DNA from: Thalassotalea_A litorea
GTDB taxonomy: Bacteria; Pseudomonadota; Gammaproteobacteria; Enterobacterales; Alteromonadaceae
DNA length: 64,000 nucleotides
Reading direction: 5' to 3'
NCBI RefSeq assembly: GCF_043642205.1
Contig: NZ_JBHZSG010000006.1
Location: 113,649 to 177,648, forward strand
Made by a program: the position numbers and the translations under genes. This document shows positions 52,123-60,454 of the stretch, in pieces. Each line of letters begins with the position of its first letter. Within the stretch, counting starts at the first letter, position 1. Below the pieces are notes generated by a model. That model had not been told where the DNA came from. It did not search any database and saw only the letters and a program-made list of their open reading frames with translations.

Positions 52123-52560
52123 ACAAAACGGTCATTCGAGCCCACTCTGAAATCCTTCCTCAGTCGTATTAATTCAATTTAGTAACCGACAAACGATTGC
52201 TGTGCCATTTTAAATTCAGACAGATAGTAATTTGCTTGGTGAGGGATTACTTACTTAAAGCACGGAAGACCTCGTGTTGATTAAAAAAGCTTCTGTCTTT
52301 TTTAAAAACTTCTATCTTTTTTTAAAGAAGCGCGAATCGCACCTCTTCATTATGGGGAGACTGTTACGGGGTAAATTTAGGCGAGAAATTCCTAAAACCA
52401 TGTAATATTCCTGAAATCGACTGATTTTGACACAAAATTTCTTTAGCAGCCAGTAAGTATGCCTTTTTGGAATAAAAAATGGTTATCTATTCTTTTAAGT
52501 TTTACTGAGCAATGTTTATCCTTTAGCCATTATTCTTCCATCTCTATTTATGGGCAATAC
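52123..52560. other. Gap between IS30 and cysJ
   Basis: About 440 bp without a credible gene. It contains an approximate 19-bp tandem repeat (CTTCTGTCTTTTTTAAAAA then CTTCTATCTTTTTTTAAAG, 52290-52327), flanked by GCTTC/GAAGC arms that make it a possible hairpin. The cysJ promoter must lie here, and the first 100 bp before cysJ are in frame with it but lack homology. Confidence 0.5.
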
Positions 52561-54369
52561 ATGTTGGTTAAAGCAAACAATGATAACGCTGCCAGTTTGA
52601 GTGCCGATCAGCTCAAGCAGTTACAGCAGGTTATCCATCAATATTCGCCATTGCAACTGGCGTGGGCCAGTGGTTATCTGGCTGCCAAAAGTGAAGGCGA
52701 GGGGGGCGCTGCGCTTCCGGCTGCTGCCGCTCAAGCTCAGTCGCGTCTTACCATTTTATATGGTTCACAAACCGGTAACGCCAAAGGGGTTGCTGAAAAG
52801 GTGCTGCAAAATGCCGAGTCGTTGGGGATTGCCGCCACACTGGTTAACATGGGCGATTACAAGCCAAAAAATATCAAGAATGAAACCCATTTATTGATCA
52901 TCACCAGTACCAATGGTGAGGGTGAGCCACCTGATGATGCCATGGCTTTACATGACTTCTTATCTTCCAAACGAGCGCCTAAGCTCGAAAGCTTGCAGTA
53001 TTCTGTACTGGCACTTGGCGATTCAAGCTATGAATTTTATTGTCAGACAGGTAAAGACTTTGACCAGTATCTGGAAAAGCTAGGCGCTAGTCGATTATCT
53101 GAACGTGTTGATTGTGATGTAGATTATCAATCTGACTCTGATGTCTGGCAAACCGCTCAGCTTGAAAAAGTAAAAGAGCTATTTGCCGCCAATACCGCTC
53201 AGGTTGTGCAACTTCCGGTTGCCGGTAATGAAGCAGCAAGCTCAATACACGCTAGCCCTTATACCAAGGAAAGCCCATACACTGCGGTTATTCTTGAAAA
53301 TCAGAAAATTACCGGTCGCGATTCTAACAAGGTGGTACAACACCTGGAAATTGATTTAGGTGAAAGTGGCATTCAATATCAACCGGGTGATGCCCTTGGG
53401 ATCTGGCCGAAGAATTCAAAAGCGGCAGTAGCTGCGCTTATCGAAACTCTATCCCTATCGCATGATGAACCCGTTGCCATTGATGGTGTAGAGCTGTCAT
53501 TGGCAGAAGCACTTTCCAGCAAGCGTGAAATTGGCCCTCTAGCCAAAGCTACGCTAATTCGTTGGCAACAGGTATCGAATAGTGACGAGCTTGCGCAGTT
53601 GCTAGCCGATGGCAACAAAGCCCGTGTACTTATCAATCAAAAGCAGTTTATTGATGTTGTGAAGCTTTACCCTGGCAGTGTATCAGCACAAGCCTTGGTA
53701 GAATTACTTCCGGCGTTGACGCCTCGTCTATATTCAATTGCATCCTCGCAGCAAGAGGTGGATGAAGAAGTGCACTTAACCGTGGGACTGATGCAATTTG
53801 ACATCGACGGCGAGTTACGTGCGGGTACAGCTTCTTCATATTTGATTGAGCAATTGCAGGCGGATGATGAAATTGACGTGTTTATTGAGCACAACAATAA
53901 CTTTCGTTTACCCGAAAATGACAGCACCGATGTCATTATGATTGGTCCGGGTACGGGAGTCGCACCCTTCCGTGCTTTTGTACAGGAGCGCAGTGCGCGC
54001 GATGCCGATGGTAAAAGCTGGTTATTCTTCGGTGATCAAACCTTTACTCAGGACTTTCTTTATCAAACCGAATGGCAGGCTTATTTGAAATCCGGTGAGC
54101 TGAGTCGTCTAGATGTCGCTTTTTCACGTGATCAGGAACAAAAAGTCTACGTTCAGCACAAGCTAAAGCAAAATGCACAAGCAGTGTATCAGTGGCTAGA
54201 GCGAGGCGCACATTTATATATTTGTGGTGATATGTCACGTATGGCGAAAGATGTTCACCAGGCATTGGTTGAGATCATTGCCGAACAAGGTAGCAAAAGC
54301 GAACAGCAAGCAGAAGACTATTTGAAACAAATGCGAATTGAAAAACGCTATCAAAAGGACGTTTATTAA
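52561..54369 (+). CDS. cysJ: Sulfite reductase [NADPH] flavoprotein alpha subunit
   Basis: A 602-residue diflavin reductase passing electrons from NADPH through FAD and FMN to CysI. I start it at MLVKANNDN (52561), which matches the usual CysJ N terminus (ADQLKQLQQVIHQYSPLQLAWASGY); the frame is open to an ATG at 52459 but that extension is unrelated. The flavodoxin domain (about 60-205; ILYGSQTGNAKGVAE, STNGEGEPPDDA, LALGDSSYEFYCQTG), the FAD-binding domain (RLYSIASS) and the NADPH domain (MIGPGTGVAPFRAFVQ, ending RYQKDVY) are complete. It heads cysJIH, sharing a 1-bp overlap with cysI. Confidence 0.95.
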   Translation: MLVKANNDNAASLSADQLKQLQQVIHQYSPLQLAWASGYLAAKSEGEGGAALPAAAAQAQSRLTILYGSQTGNAKGVAEKVLQNAESLGIAATLVNMGDYKPKNIKNETHLLIITSTNGEGEPPDDAMALHDFLSSKRAPKLESLQYSVLALGDSSYEFYCQTGKDFDQYLEKLGASRLSERVDCDVDYQSDSDVWQTAQLEKVKELFAANTAQVVQLPVAGNEAASSIHASPYTKESPYTAVILENQKITGRDSNKVVQHLEIDLGESGIQYQPGDALGIWPKNSKAAVAALIETLSLSHDEPVAIDGVELSLAEALSSKREIGPLAKATLIRWQQVSNSDELAQLLADGNKARVLINQKQFIDVVKLYPGSVSAQALVELLPALTPRLYSIASSQQEVDEEVHLTVGLMQFDIDGELRAGTASSYLIEQLQADDEIDVFIEHNNNFRLPENDSTDVIMIGPGTGVAPFRAFVQERSARDADGKSWLFFGDQTFTQDFLYQTEWQAYLKSGELSRLDVAFSRDQEQKVYVQHKLKQNAQAVYQWLERGAHLYICGDMSRMAKDVHQALVEIIAEQGSKSEQQAEDYLKQMRIEKRYQKDVY

Positions 54370-56090
54370 TGAAAGGCAATATTCCAGAAGACGTTATTGT
54401 CCAGGGTACCTTGGCTGAAAACGAACGGATAAAAACCGAGAGTAATCATCTGCGCGGTACCATAGCCAACGATCTAACCGATGAAATCACCGGTGGTTTT
54501 ACGTCTGATAACTTTCAGTTAATACGTTTTCACGGCATGTACCAGCAAGACGACCGTGATATTCGTGCTGAGCGTACCAAGCAAAAATTAGAACCACTGC
54601 ATAATGTGATGCTGCGTGCTCGTATGCCAGGTGGTGTGATTACCCCTGAGCAGTGGTTAGCTATCGATACTTTTGCCGACGATCACACCAGTTACGGTAG
54701 TATCCGCTTAACTACTCGTCAGACGTTTCAGTTTCACGGGGTGTTAAAGCCGAAAATTAAATTGATGCACCAGACGCTGAACAAAATCGGTATCGACTCT
54801 ATTGCTACCGCTGGCGATGTGAATCGAAATGTACTTTGTACCTCAAATCCGGTTGAGTCTAAATTGCATCAAGAAGCTTATCAATGGGCGATAAAGATTA
54901 GCGAGCATTTACTGCCTAAAACCAAAGCCTATGCAGAAATCTGGCTGGATGGTGAAAAAGTTGAGCAGACTGGCGATGATGTAGAACCTATTTTAGGCAA
55001 AACCTATCTGCCGCGTAAGTTTAAAACCACGGTTGTGATCCCGCCGCAAAATGATGTGGATGTGCACGCTAACGACCTGAACTTTGTTGCTATTGGCGAT
55101 GGTGACAAGCTTATCGGATTTAACGTTCTGGTCGGTGGCGGTCTGGCGATGACCTTCGGTGATGAGTCTACATATCCTCGTCGCGCCGATGATTTCGGTT
55201 TTATTCCGCTAGAGAAAACGCTGGACGTAGCTGCCGCGGTTGTAACCACACAGCGTGATTGGGGGAATCGGGTTAATCGTAAAAACGCGAAAACCAAATA
55301 CACCCTTGATCGTGTAGGTAGTGACCGTTTCAAAGATGAAGTGGAAAACCGCGCTGGTATTAAATTCGCGGCATCAAAGCCTTATGAATTTACCGAACGA
55401 GGTGATCGTATCGGCTGGGTTGAAGGTGTAGATAACAAGCATCATTTAACCTTGTTTATTGAAAATGGTCGAATCAAAGATAACGAGCTGGCACCGCTAA
55501 AAACCGGTGTGCGCAAAATCGCTGAGATCCATAACGGTGATTTTCGCATGACCGCCAACCAGAACTTGATTGTCGCCGGTGTTGATGAAGCAGATAAAGC
55601 GCGCATTGAAGACATCGCCGTAACTCACGGCTTAATGGATGCTACGGTGAGTAATCAACGTAAAAATTCCATGGCTTGTGTGGCGTTTCCAACCTGTCCG
55701 CTGGCGATGGCAGAAGCAGAGCGTTTTCTCCCCGGTTATGTGACTAAGATTGAAGGTTTGCTCGCCAAACACGGTATTGCCGATGAGCACATTATTTTCC
55801 GTGTTACCGGGTGCCCTAACGGTTGTGGCCGCGCCATGCTGGCGGAAATTGGCCTGGTTGGTCGTGGGCCGGATAAATATAACCTGTATTTGGGCGGCAA
55901 TATTGCTGGTACCCGCGTACCTAAGTTGTACAAAGACAATATTAGCTCAACGGAAATCCTCGGTCTCATTGATGAACTAATTGGATTATGGGTTGCCAAG
56001 CGTAATGCTGAAGAAGCATTTGGTGACTTTGTTATTCGTGAAGGGATAGTGAAAGAAGTGAAAGTCAGTGCGACTGATTTTTATGGGTAA
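54369..56090 (+). CDS. cysI: Sulfite reductase hemoprotein beta subunit
   Basis: A 573-residue siroheme/[4Fe-4S] enzyme reducing sulfite to sulfide with six electrons from CysJ. Conserved sites: SIRLTTRQTFQFHG in the first half, and in the second the four cluster cysteines in ACVAFPTCPLA and TGCPNGCGRAM. Length matches E. coli CysI (570). It overlaps cysJ and cysH by 1 bp each, so the three are translationally coupled. Siroheme synthase (cysG) is not in the window. Confidence 0.96.
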   Translation: MKGNIPEDVIVQGTLAENERIKTESNHLRGTIANDLTDEITGGFTSDNFQLIRFHGMYQQDDRDIRAERTKQKLEPLHNVMLRARMPGGVITPEQWLAIDTFADDHTSYGSIRLTTRQTFQFHGVLKPKIKLMHQTLNKIGIDSIATAGDVNRNVLCTSNPVESKLHQEAYQWAIKISEHLLPKTKAYAEIWLDGEKVEQTGDDVEPILGKTYLPRKFKTTVVIPPQNDVDVHANDLNFVAIGDGDKLIGFNVLVGGGLAMTFGDESTYPRRADDFGFIPLEKTLDVAAAVVTTQRDWGNRVNRKNAKTKYTLDRVGSDRFKDEVENRAGIKFAASKPYEFTERGDRIGWVEGVDNKHHLTLFIENGRIKDNELAPLKTGVRKIAEIHNGDFRMTANQNLIVAGVDEADKARIEDIAVTHGLMDATVSNQRKNSMACVAFPTCPLAMAEAERFLPGYVTKIEGLLAKHGIADEHIIFRVTGCPNGCGRAMLAEIGLVGRGPDKYNLYLGGNIAGTRVPKLYKDNISSTEILGLIDELIGLWVAKRNAEEAFGDFVIREGIVKEVKVSATDFYG

Positions 56091-56836
56091 TGATAATGAC
56101 GAATCTCGCTGTAAATAATCGCTTTCCTGCTTCTTTACCGGACTCTTTGTTGCTGCAATGGAATCAGCAACTCGAACAAAAGTCGGCTGTTGAGAGAGTT
56201 GCGTGGGCATTAGAAAACCTGCCCACTCACTTTGCTCTGACCTCAAGCTTTGGCATTCAGTCTGCGGTCATGTTGCATATGATGACACAAATTCAACCGA
56301 ACATTCCGGTCATCCTTACCGATACGGGCTATCTGTTTGATGAAACGTATCGCTTTATTGATGAATTAACCCAGCGGTTTAATTTGAACTTGCATGTTGT
56401 TCGAGCTGATATTTCTCCAGCCTGGCAGCGCGCTCGCTATGGCGAACAATGGCAGCAGGATGATGAAGCCCTAAAAGACTATAACCAGCGCAATAAAGTG
56501 GAACCATTAGAGCGCGGCCTTGAACAACTGAATGTGAATACCTGGTTTTCCGGGGTACGTCGCAGTCAAACCGATCATCGTAAGAGCTTGTCTGTGTTAC
56601 AGGTGATCCGCGGTCGCTTTAAAGTGCATCCCATCATAGACTGGAGCAATAAACAGATTCATGAATATCTGACCACCAACAACTTGCCTTACCATCCACT
56701 TTGGGAGCAAGGCTATGTCTCTGTTGGTGACAGACATTCAAGCTTACCTTTGTCTGAGCAAATGGACGAGCAGGACACTCGCTTTAACGGCATGCAACGC
56801 GAATGTGGTTTGCATACCGATGGCGATGGGATCTAG
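56090..56836 (+). CDS. cysH: Phosphoadenylyl-sulfate (PAPS) reductase
   Basis: A 248-residue thioredoxin-dependent enzyme reducing PAPS to sulfite. The PP-loop-like SSFGIQSAVMLHM, DTGYLFDETYRFIDEL, TWFSGVRRSQTDHRKSL and the C-terminal catalytic cysteine in RECGLH are all present. The absence of the two extra CC pairs seen in APS reductases points to PAPS as substrate. The ATG at 56090 overlaps the cysI stop; a second ATG lies at 56096. It ends the cysJIH operon. Its sulfate-activation partners cysD, cysN and cysC are elsewhere. Confidence 0.94.
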   Translation: MIMTNLAVNNRFPASLPDSLLLQWNQQLEQKSAVERVAWALENLPTHFALTSSFGIQSAVMLHMMTQIQPNIPVILTDTGYLFDETYRFIDELTQRFNLNLHVVRADISPAWQRARYGEQWQQDDEALKDYNQRNKVEPLERGLEQLNVNTWFSGVRRSQTDHRKSLSVLQVIRGRFKVHPIIDWSNKQIHEYLTTNNLPYHPLWEQGYVSVGDRHSSLPLSEQMDEQDTRFNGMQRECGLHTDGDGI

Positions 56837-57012
56837 CGGGAGCTGAAGCGCCCGCGAGTATATACAGGTCGCGGGTTTCAGGATAAGCACCTCAATTTTT
56901 CGTCATTCTCTGCCAAAACAGGGAATCTGTGGTCACCGGTTGAACGGCGGCTATGTGCTAGGAATCGGTTGTTAGCAATTGCTGATATACAAGACGTGGA
57001 GGTGACTAAAAC

Positions 57013-57040
57013 AAAAAAGGAGCTGTTAAGCTCCCTTTTT
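57013..57040. terminator. Bidirectional terminator between cysH and hppA
   Basis: AAAAAAGGAGCT-GTTA-AGCTCCCTTTTT gives a GGAGCT/AGCTCC stem with A- and T-runs on both sides, as expected between convergent genes. It lies about 180 bp after cysH and 25 bp after the hppA stop on the other strand. Confidence 0.75.
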
Positions 57041-57064
57041 AAAGAATAAACGATCCCGCTAAGG

Positions 57065-59059
57065 CTATAAAACTGGGGCGATTACCAGAGATACAATTGC
57101 CATAACATTAATCAGGATATTCATTGACGGACCAGAGGTATCTTTAAACGGGTCACCAACGGTGTCACCGACTACGGTTGCTGCATGGGTCTCTGAACCT
57201 TTACCGCCTAAATTACCTTTTTCAACGTACTTCTTCGCGTTATCCCAGGCACCACCGGCATTCGCCATCATCAACGCCATAAGAACACAGCCTAATAAAG
57301 CACCGCCTAATGTGCCGCCTAAGGCTTGTGGGCTTAATCCAAATCCGACGATTACCGGAACGGCTACTGCCACGATGCCAGGAAGGATCATTTTCTTCAG
57401 GGCGGCAGTCGTTGCAATATCAACGCAACGGGCGGTATCAGGCTCCGCTTTGCCTTCCAGTAAACCATCAATCTCTTTGAATTGACGACGAATCTCATGA
57501 ATCATCGTAAATGCAGCATCACCCACAGCGGTCATGGTAATTGAGGCGATAAAAAATGGCACCATACCGCCAATAAACAAGCCAATTAACACTTGTGGAT
57601 CGCCTAAGTGCAGGCTGAAATCGCCAAGCTTTTGTCCCATTGTTTCGACGTAAGCGGCAATAATGGCAAGTGCAGCCAGAGCTGCTGCGCCTATCGCAAA
57701 ACCTTTACCAATGGCCGCAGTAGTATTGCCTAATTCGTCCAATGAATCGGTAATTTTTCGGGTTTCTTCACCAAGTCCTGCCATTTCCGCAATGCCACCG
57801 GCATTATCGGCAACAGGCCCATAAGCATCTATCGCCATGGTGATCCCCACTGTGGCCAGCATACCAACGGCGGCGATACCTACACCATAAAGTCCTGCCA
57901 GATGAGTCGATGTAAAAATAATGGCGCAAATAGTGAGGATCGGCACCACAACGGATTCCATACCAACAGAAAGGCCGGTGATCATTACCGTTGCTGGACC
58001 AGTTTCTCCGGCCCGGGCAATTTTTCTAACGGGCGAGCTCGAGGTGTAAAATTCCGTGACCAGGCCGATAATGATACCGCCGATAGCCCCAATCAATACA
58101 GCTCCCCACACAGCGGAATTGATCCCGAACCATGCAACCATAAAATACGATGCAGCGATGAAGATGAGCGCAGCGGAAATTGTACCGGCTCGCAGCGCCA
58201 GTTCGGCTTTGCTCCCCGACATGATTTTGACAATTATAATTCCAACAATGGAGCAGACCAGGCCAAGAGATGCCAGCATTAACGGCAATGCCATTAATGC
58301 ATTGCGATCACCGAGTAAGTCGACGGCCATGGTTGAGGCAATAGCTATAGATGCAATCATCGAACCACAGTAAGATTCGAAAATATCTGAACCCATGCCA
58401 GCAACATCGCCGACATTATCACCAACATTGTCGGCAATTACCCCCGGATTTCTCGGATCATCTTCTGGAATACCCGCTTCAATCTTGCCGACTAAATCCG
58501 CACCAACGTCCGCACTTTTTGTAAATATGCCGCCTCCAACACGAGAGAATAACGCAACAGTGGAAGCGCCCATGCCAAAACCGTGAATATAGTGAGTGGT
58601 TTCTGGATCACCACCAAAATACCAATACAGGGTTCCCAGACCAATTAAACCTAGTGAGGCAACGCAAAGTCCCATTACGGAGCCGCCAAAAAAAGCGACA
58701 GTTAGTGCCGGACCTGCGCCCTGTTCATGAGCGGCATTGGTGGTTCTGACATTGGCTTTGGTGGCTGTAAACATTCCGATATACCCGGCCAAAGCCGATG
58801 AAATCGCACCCACAAAAAAGGCCAACGCTGTATTTGGACTAACGAAAAAATAAAGAAGTACAATAAGCACCAAGGAAAATATCGCAAGCATCTTATATTC
58901 TCGATGCATAAAAACCATGGCGCCAAGATGAATTTGATTGGCGATTTTCTCTAATTTTTCGCCGCCAGGTTTGTAGGACTTGATTATGGTGTAGAGAATA
59001 AACGCGAATATCAGGCCGACCAGGCCCAGGACAGGTGGTAGATAAAGTAGATTATCCAT
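57065..59059 (-). CDS. hppA: Membrane-bound pyrophosphatase, K+-dependent type, ion-pumping
   Basis: A 664-residue inner-membrane pump with about 16 helices that couples PPi hydrolysis to export of H+ or Na+. The PPi-binding signatures are intact: GGGIFTKSADVGADLVGKIEAGIPEDDPRNP, DNVGDNVGDVAGMGSDIFES, DAYGPVADNAGGIAEM and GDTVGDPFKDTSGP. The residue after GNTT is alanine (GNTTAAIGKG), the mark of K+-dependent enzymes; K+-independent ones have lysine. Whether the ion is H+ or Na+ depends on a semi-conserved glutamate I cannot place by eye. It is divergent from soluble ppa. Confidence 0.93.
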   Translation of the reverse strand: MDNLLYLPPVLGLVGLIFAFILYTIIKSYKPGGEKLEKIANQIHLGAMVFMHREYKMLAIFSLVLIVLLYFFVSPNTALAFFVGAISSALAGYIGMFTATKANVRTTNAAHEQGAGPALTVAFFGGSVMGLCVASLGLIGLGTLYWYFGGDPETTHYIHGFGMGASTVALFSRVGGGIFTKSADVGADLVGKIEAGIPEDDPRNPGVIADNVGDNVGDVAGMGSDIFESYCGSMIASIAIASTMAVDLLGDRNALMALPLMLASLGLVCSIVGIIIVKIMSGSKAELALRAGTISAALIFIAASYFMVAWFGINSAVWGAVLIGAIGGIIIGLVTEFYTSSSPVRKIARAGETGPATVMITGLSVGMESVVVPILTICAIIFTSTHLAGLYGVGIAAVGMLATVGITMAIDAYGPVADNAGGIAEMAGLGEETRKITDSLDELGNTTAAIGKGFAIGAAALAALAIIAAYVETMGQKLGDFSLHLGDPQVLIGLFIGGMVPFFIASITMTAVGDAAFTMIHEIRRQFKEIDGLLEGKAEPDTARCVDIATTAALKKMILPGIVAVAVPVIVGFGLSPQALGGTLGGALLGCVLMALMMANAGGAWDNAKKYVEKGNLGGKGSETHAATVVGDTVGDPFKDTSGPSMNILINVMAIVSLVIAPVL

Positions 59060-59446
59060 AGAATCCCCATTGTTCTTGTTATCACAGGTTTGTTGTAACC
59101 TATTCTTATATTAGTTGGTATTTAGATCTCTATTGAGTTACCGATAAGACAACATGGACAGTCGGTGGAACCCCGATAGTAAACAGCTAACCTTGGATGT
59201 ATCCCCAAAATGCAGGGCAATACAAAGACTGCAAACCTCGGTTTTAACTACCTTGATCGCGGACGATCAATTATTACATTACTCTTAGTTCAGCAAAAAG
59301 TGTAGTCAATCTTCGCCATTGTTGAGAGTTTTAAACAAAATTTCCTGAAAATATTGCTTGTTTTCTCAGCGAATATCTCGAATTTAAATTTTAACTGGGT
59401 ATAATAACGCCCTTTAAAAAATCCAGCCTAACTAGTAGGAAGAGCC
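59060..59446. other. Regulatory gap between hppA and ppa
   Basis: About 390 bp between the divergent pyrophosphatase genes. An exact dyad TTGATCG-CGGA-CGATCAA lies at 59253-59270, and a TATAAT box at 59400-59405 probably serves ppa, about 42 bp before its ATG. No fluoride riboswitch was recognised. Confidence 0.5.
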
Positions 59447-59995
59447 ATGAGCCTTAACAAAGTACCTGCAGGTAAAAATTTGCCTGATGAAATTAATGTA
59501 ATCATTGAAATTCCGGCTCACGCCGATCCGGTAAAATATGAAGTTGATAAAGATTCTGGTGCTATTTTTGTAGACCGCTTCATGTCAACGTGCATGCACT
59601 ACCCAACTAACTATGGCTATGTTCCGCATACGCTATCTTTAGATGGTGACCCGGTAGACGTTTTAGTTCCTACGCCATTTCCATTAATGCCGGGTGCCGT
59701 CATTCGGTGTCGTCCGATTGGTGTTTTGAACATGACCGATGAATCTGGTGAAGATGCGAAAGTACTGGCTGTTCCAGTAGATAAGTTATCAACCATCTAT
59801 CGTGGTATTGATGAAGCGACGGATATGCCTGAGTTGTTGCTTAACCAAATTGCTCACTTCTTTGAGCACTATAAAGATCTTGAGCCTAACAAATGGGTGA
59901 AGATTGAAGGTTGGGCGGATGCTCAAGCGGCCAAAGACGAAATTATATCCAGCGTAAAGCGTTATGACGAAGCCGAAGAAAAACCGGCGTTCTAA
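59447..59995 (+). CDS. ppa: Soluble inorganic pyrophosphatase
   Basis: A 182-residue family I pyrophosphatase, cytoplasmic, hydrolysing PPi to phosphate and pulling biosynthetic reactions forward. Active-site residues are visible: EIPAHADPVKYEVDKDSG, MSTCMHYPTNYGYVP and DGDPVDVLVPT (the three metal-binding aspartates of the family signature), and later DEATDMP. Length is close to E. coli Ppa (176). The start follows TAGTAGGAAGAGCC. A clear terminator follows. Sitting next to an ion-pumping pyrophosphatase, it competes for the same substrate. Confidence 0.96.
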   Translation: MSLNKVPAGKNLPDEINVIIEIPAHADPVKYEVDKDSGAIFVDRFMSTCMHYPTNYGYVPHTLSLDGDPVDVLVPTPFPLMPGAVIRCRPIGVLNMTDESGEDAKVLAVPVDKLSTIYRGIDEATDMPELLLNQIAHFFEHYKDLEPNKWVKIEGWADAQAAKDEIISSVKRYDEAEEKPAF

Positions 59996-60016
59996 ATAAA
60001 CTAATCGCTATCGATA

Positions 60017-60048
60017 TAAAAGCACCTACGGGTGCTTTTATTGTTTTT
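60017..60048 (+). terminator. Rho-independent terminator of ppa
   Basis: TAAAAGCACC-TACG-GGTGCTTTTA is an exact 10-bp stem followed by TTGTTTTTAT, 21 bp after the ppa stop. Confidence 0.9.
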
Positions 60049-60233
60049 ATCCCCCAGTGTTAATGTCTAAATCCCTGATAATCCCGGTTTTCGCTTTTCT
60101 GTTAGTGATATCTTATGTTACCAATTTTTATCGTTGGCTCTGAATCGTAAAGTTTAAACGCCGAATTAAAACACCTGTTTAAAAAAACTTGCTTTGCTTA
60201 ACGGGACAAGGCAAACTCAGACGTCTAGAATTA

Positions 60234-60398
60234 ATACCAATTCGCCTCAATCAGTGTTCAGTCAACGAGAATTTTAAATCTCTGTAGGTCTTAAAGATGT
60301 GCTGTCAGTCATTGTTTTGGAAAATTTCCAGCGTGATAAGCAGTAGATGAAAACCTGAATGCATTTTGAATTGATCCCAAAGTTGGGTGGATAGGTAT
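60234..60398. repeat. Degenerate MITE-like repeat before fadB
   Basis: A segment of about 165 bp bounded by ATACCAAT and ATAGGTAT (7 of 8 inverted matches). The left part parallels the 48.8-kb element (ACCAATT, then a CAGT segment and GAGAATTTTAAA against GAGAATTTAAAG), but the interior has diverged. It lies in the 460-bp gap between ppa and fadB, where no gene was seen. Confidence 0.5.
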
Positions 60399-60454
60399 AA
60401 ACCAAATTCTCGTTACAACAAGACAATCCTCATATTCAAAGAAGGAGTTTCGGC

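Noticed and set aside
52459..52560. 34-residue N-terminal extension of CysJ
   Set aside because: Open frame but not related to CysJ and lacking a ribosome binding site; the ATG at 52561 gives the normal family length.
57902..58282. 126-residue frame antisense to hppA
   Set aside because: Lies wholly inside the strongly conserved membrane pyrophosphatase gene; composition (Asn/Arg/His-rich) is that of a shadow frame.
59060..59446. Fluoride riboswitch before ppa
   Set aside because: ppa genes sometimes carry one, but the conserved blocks of that motif are not visible here.
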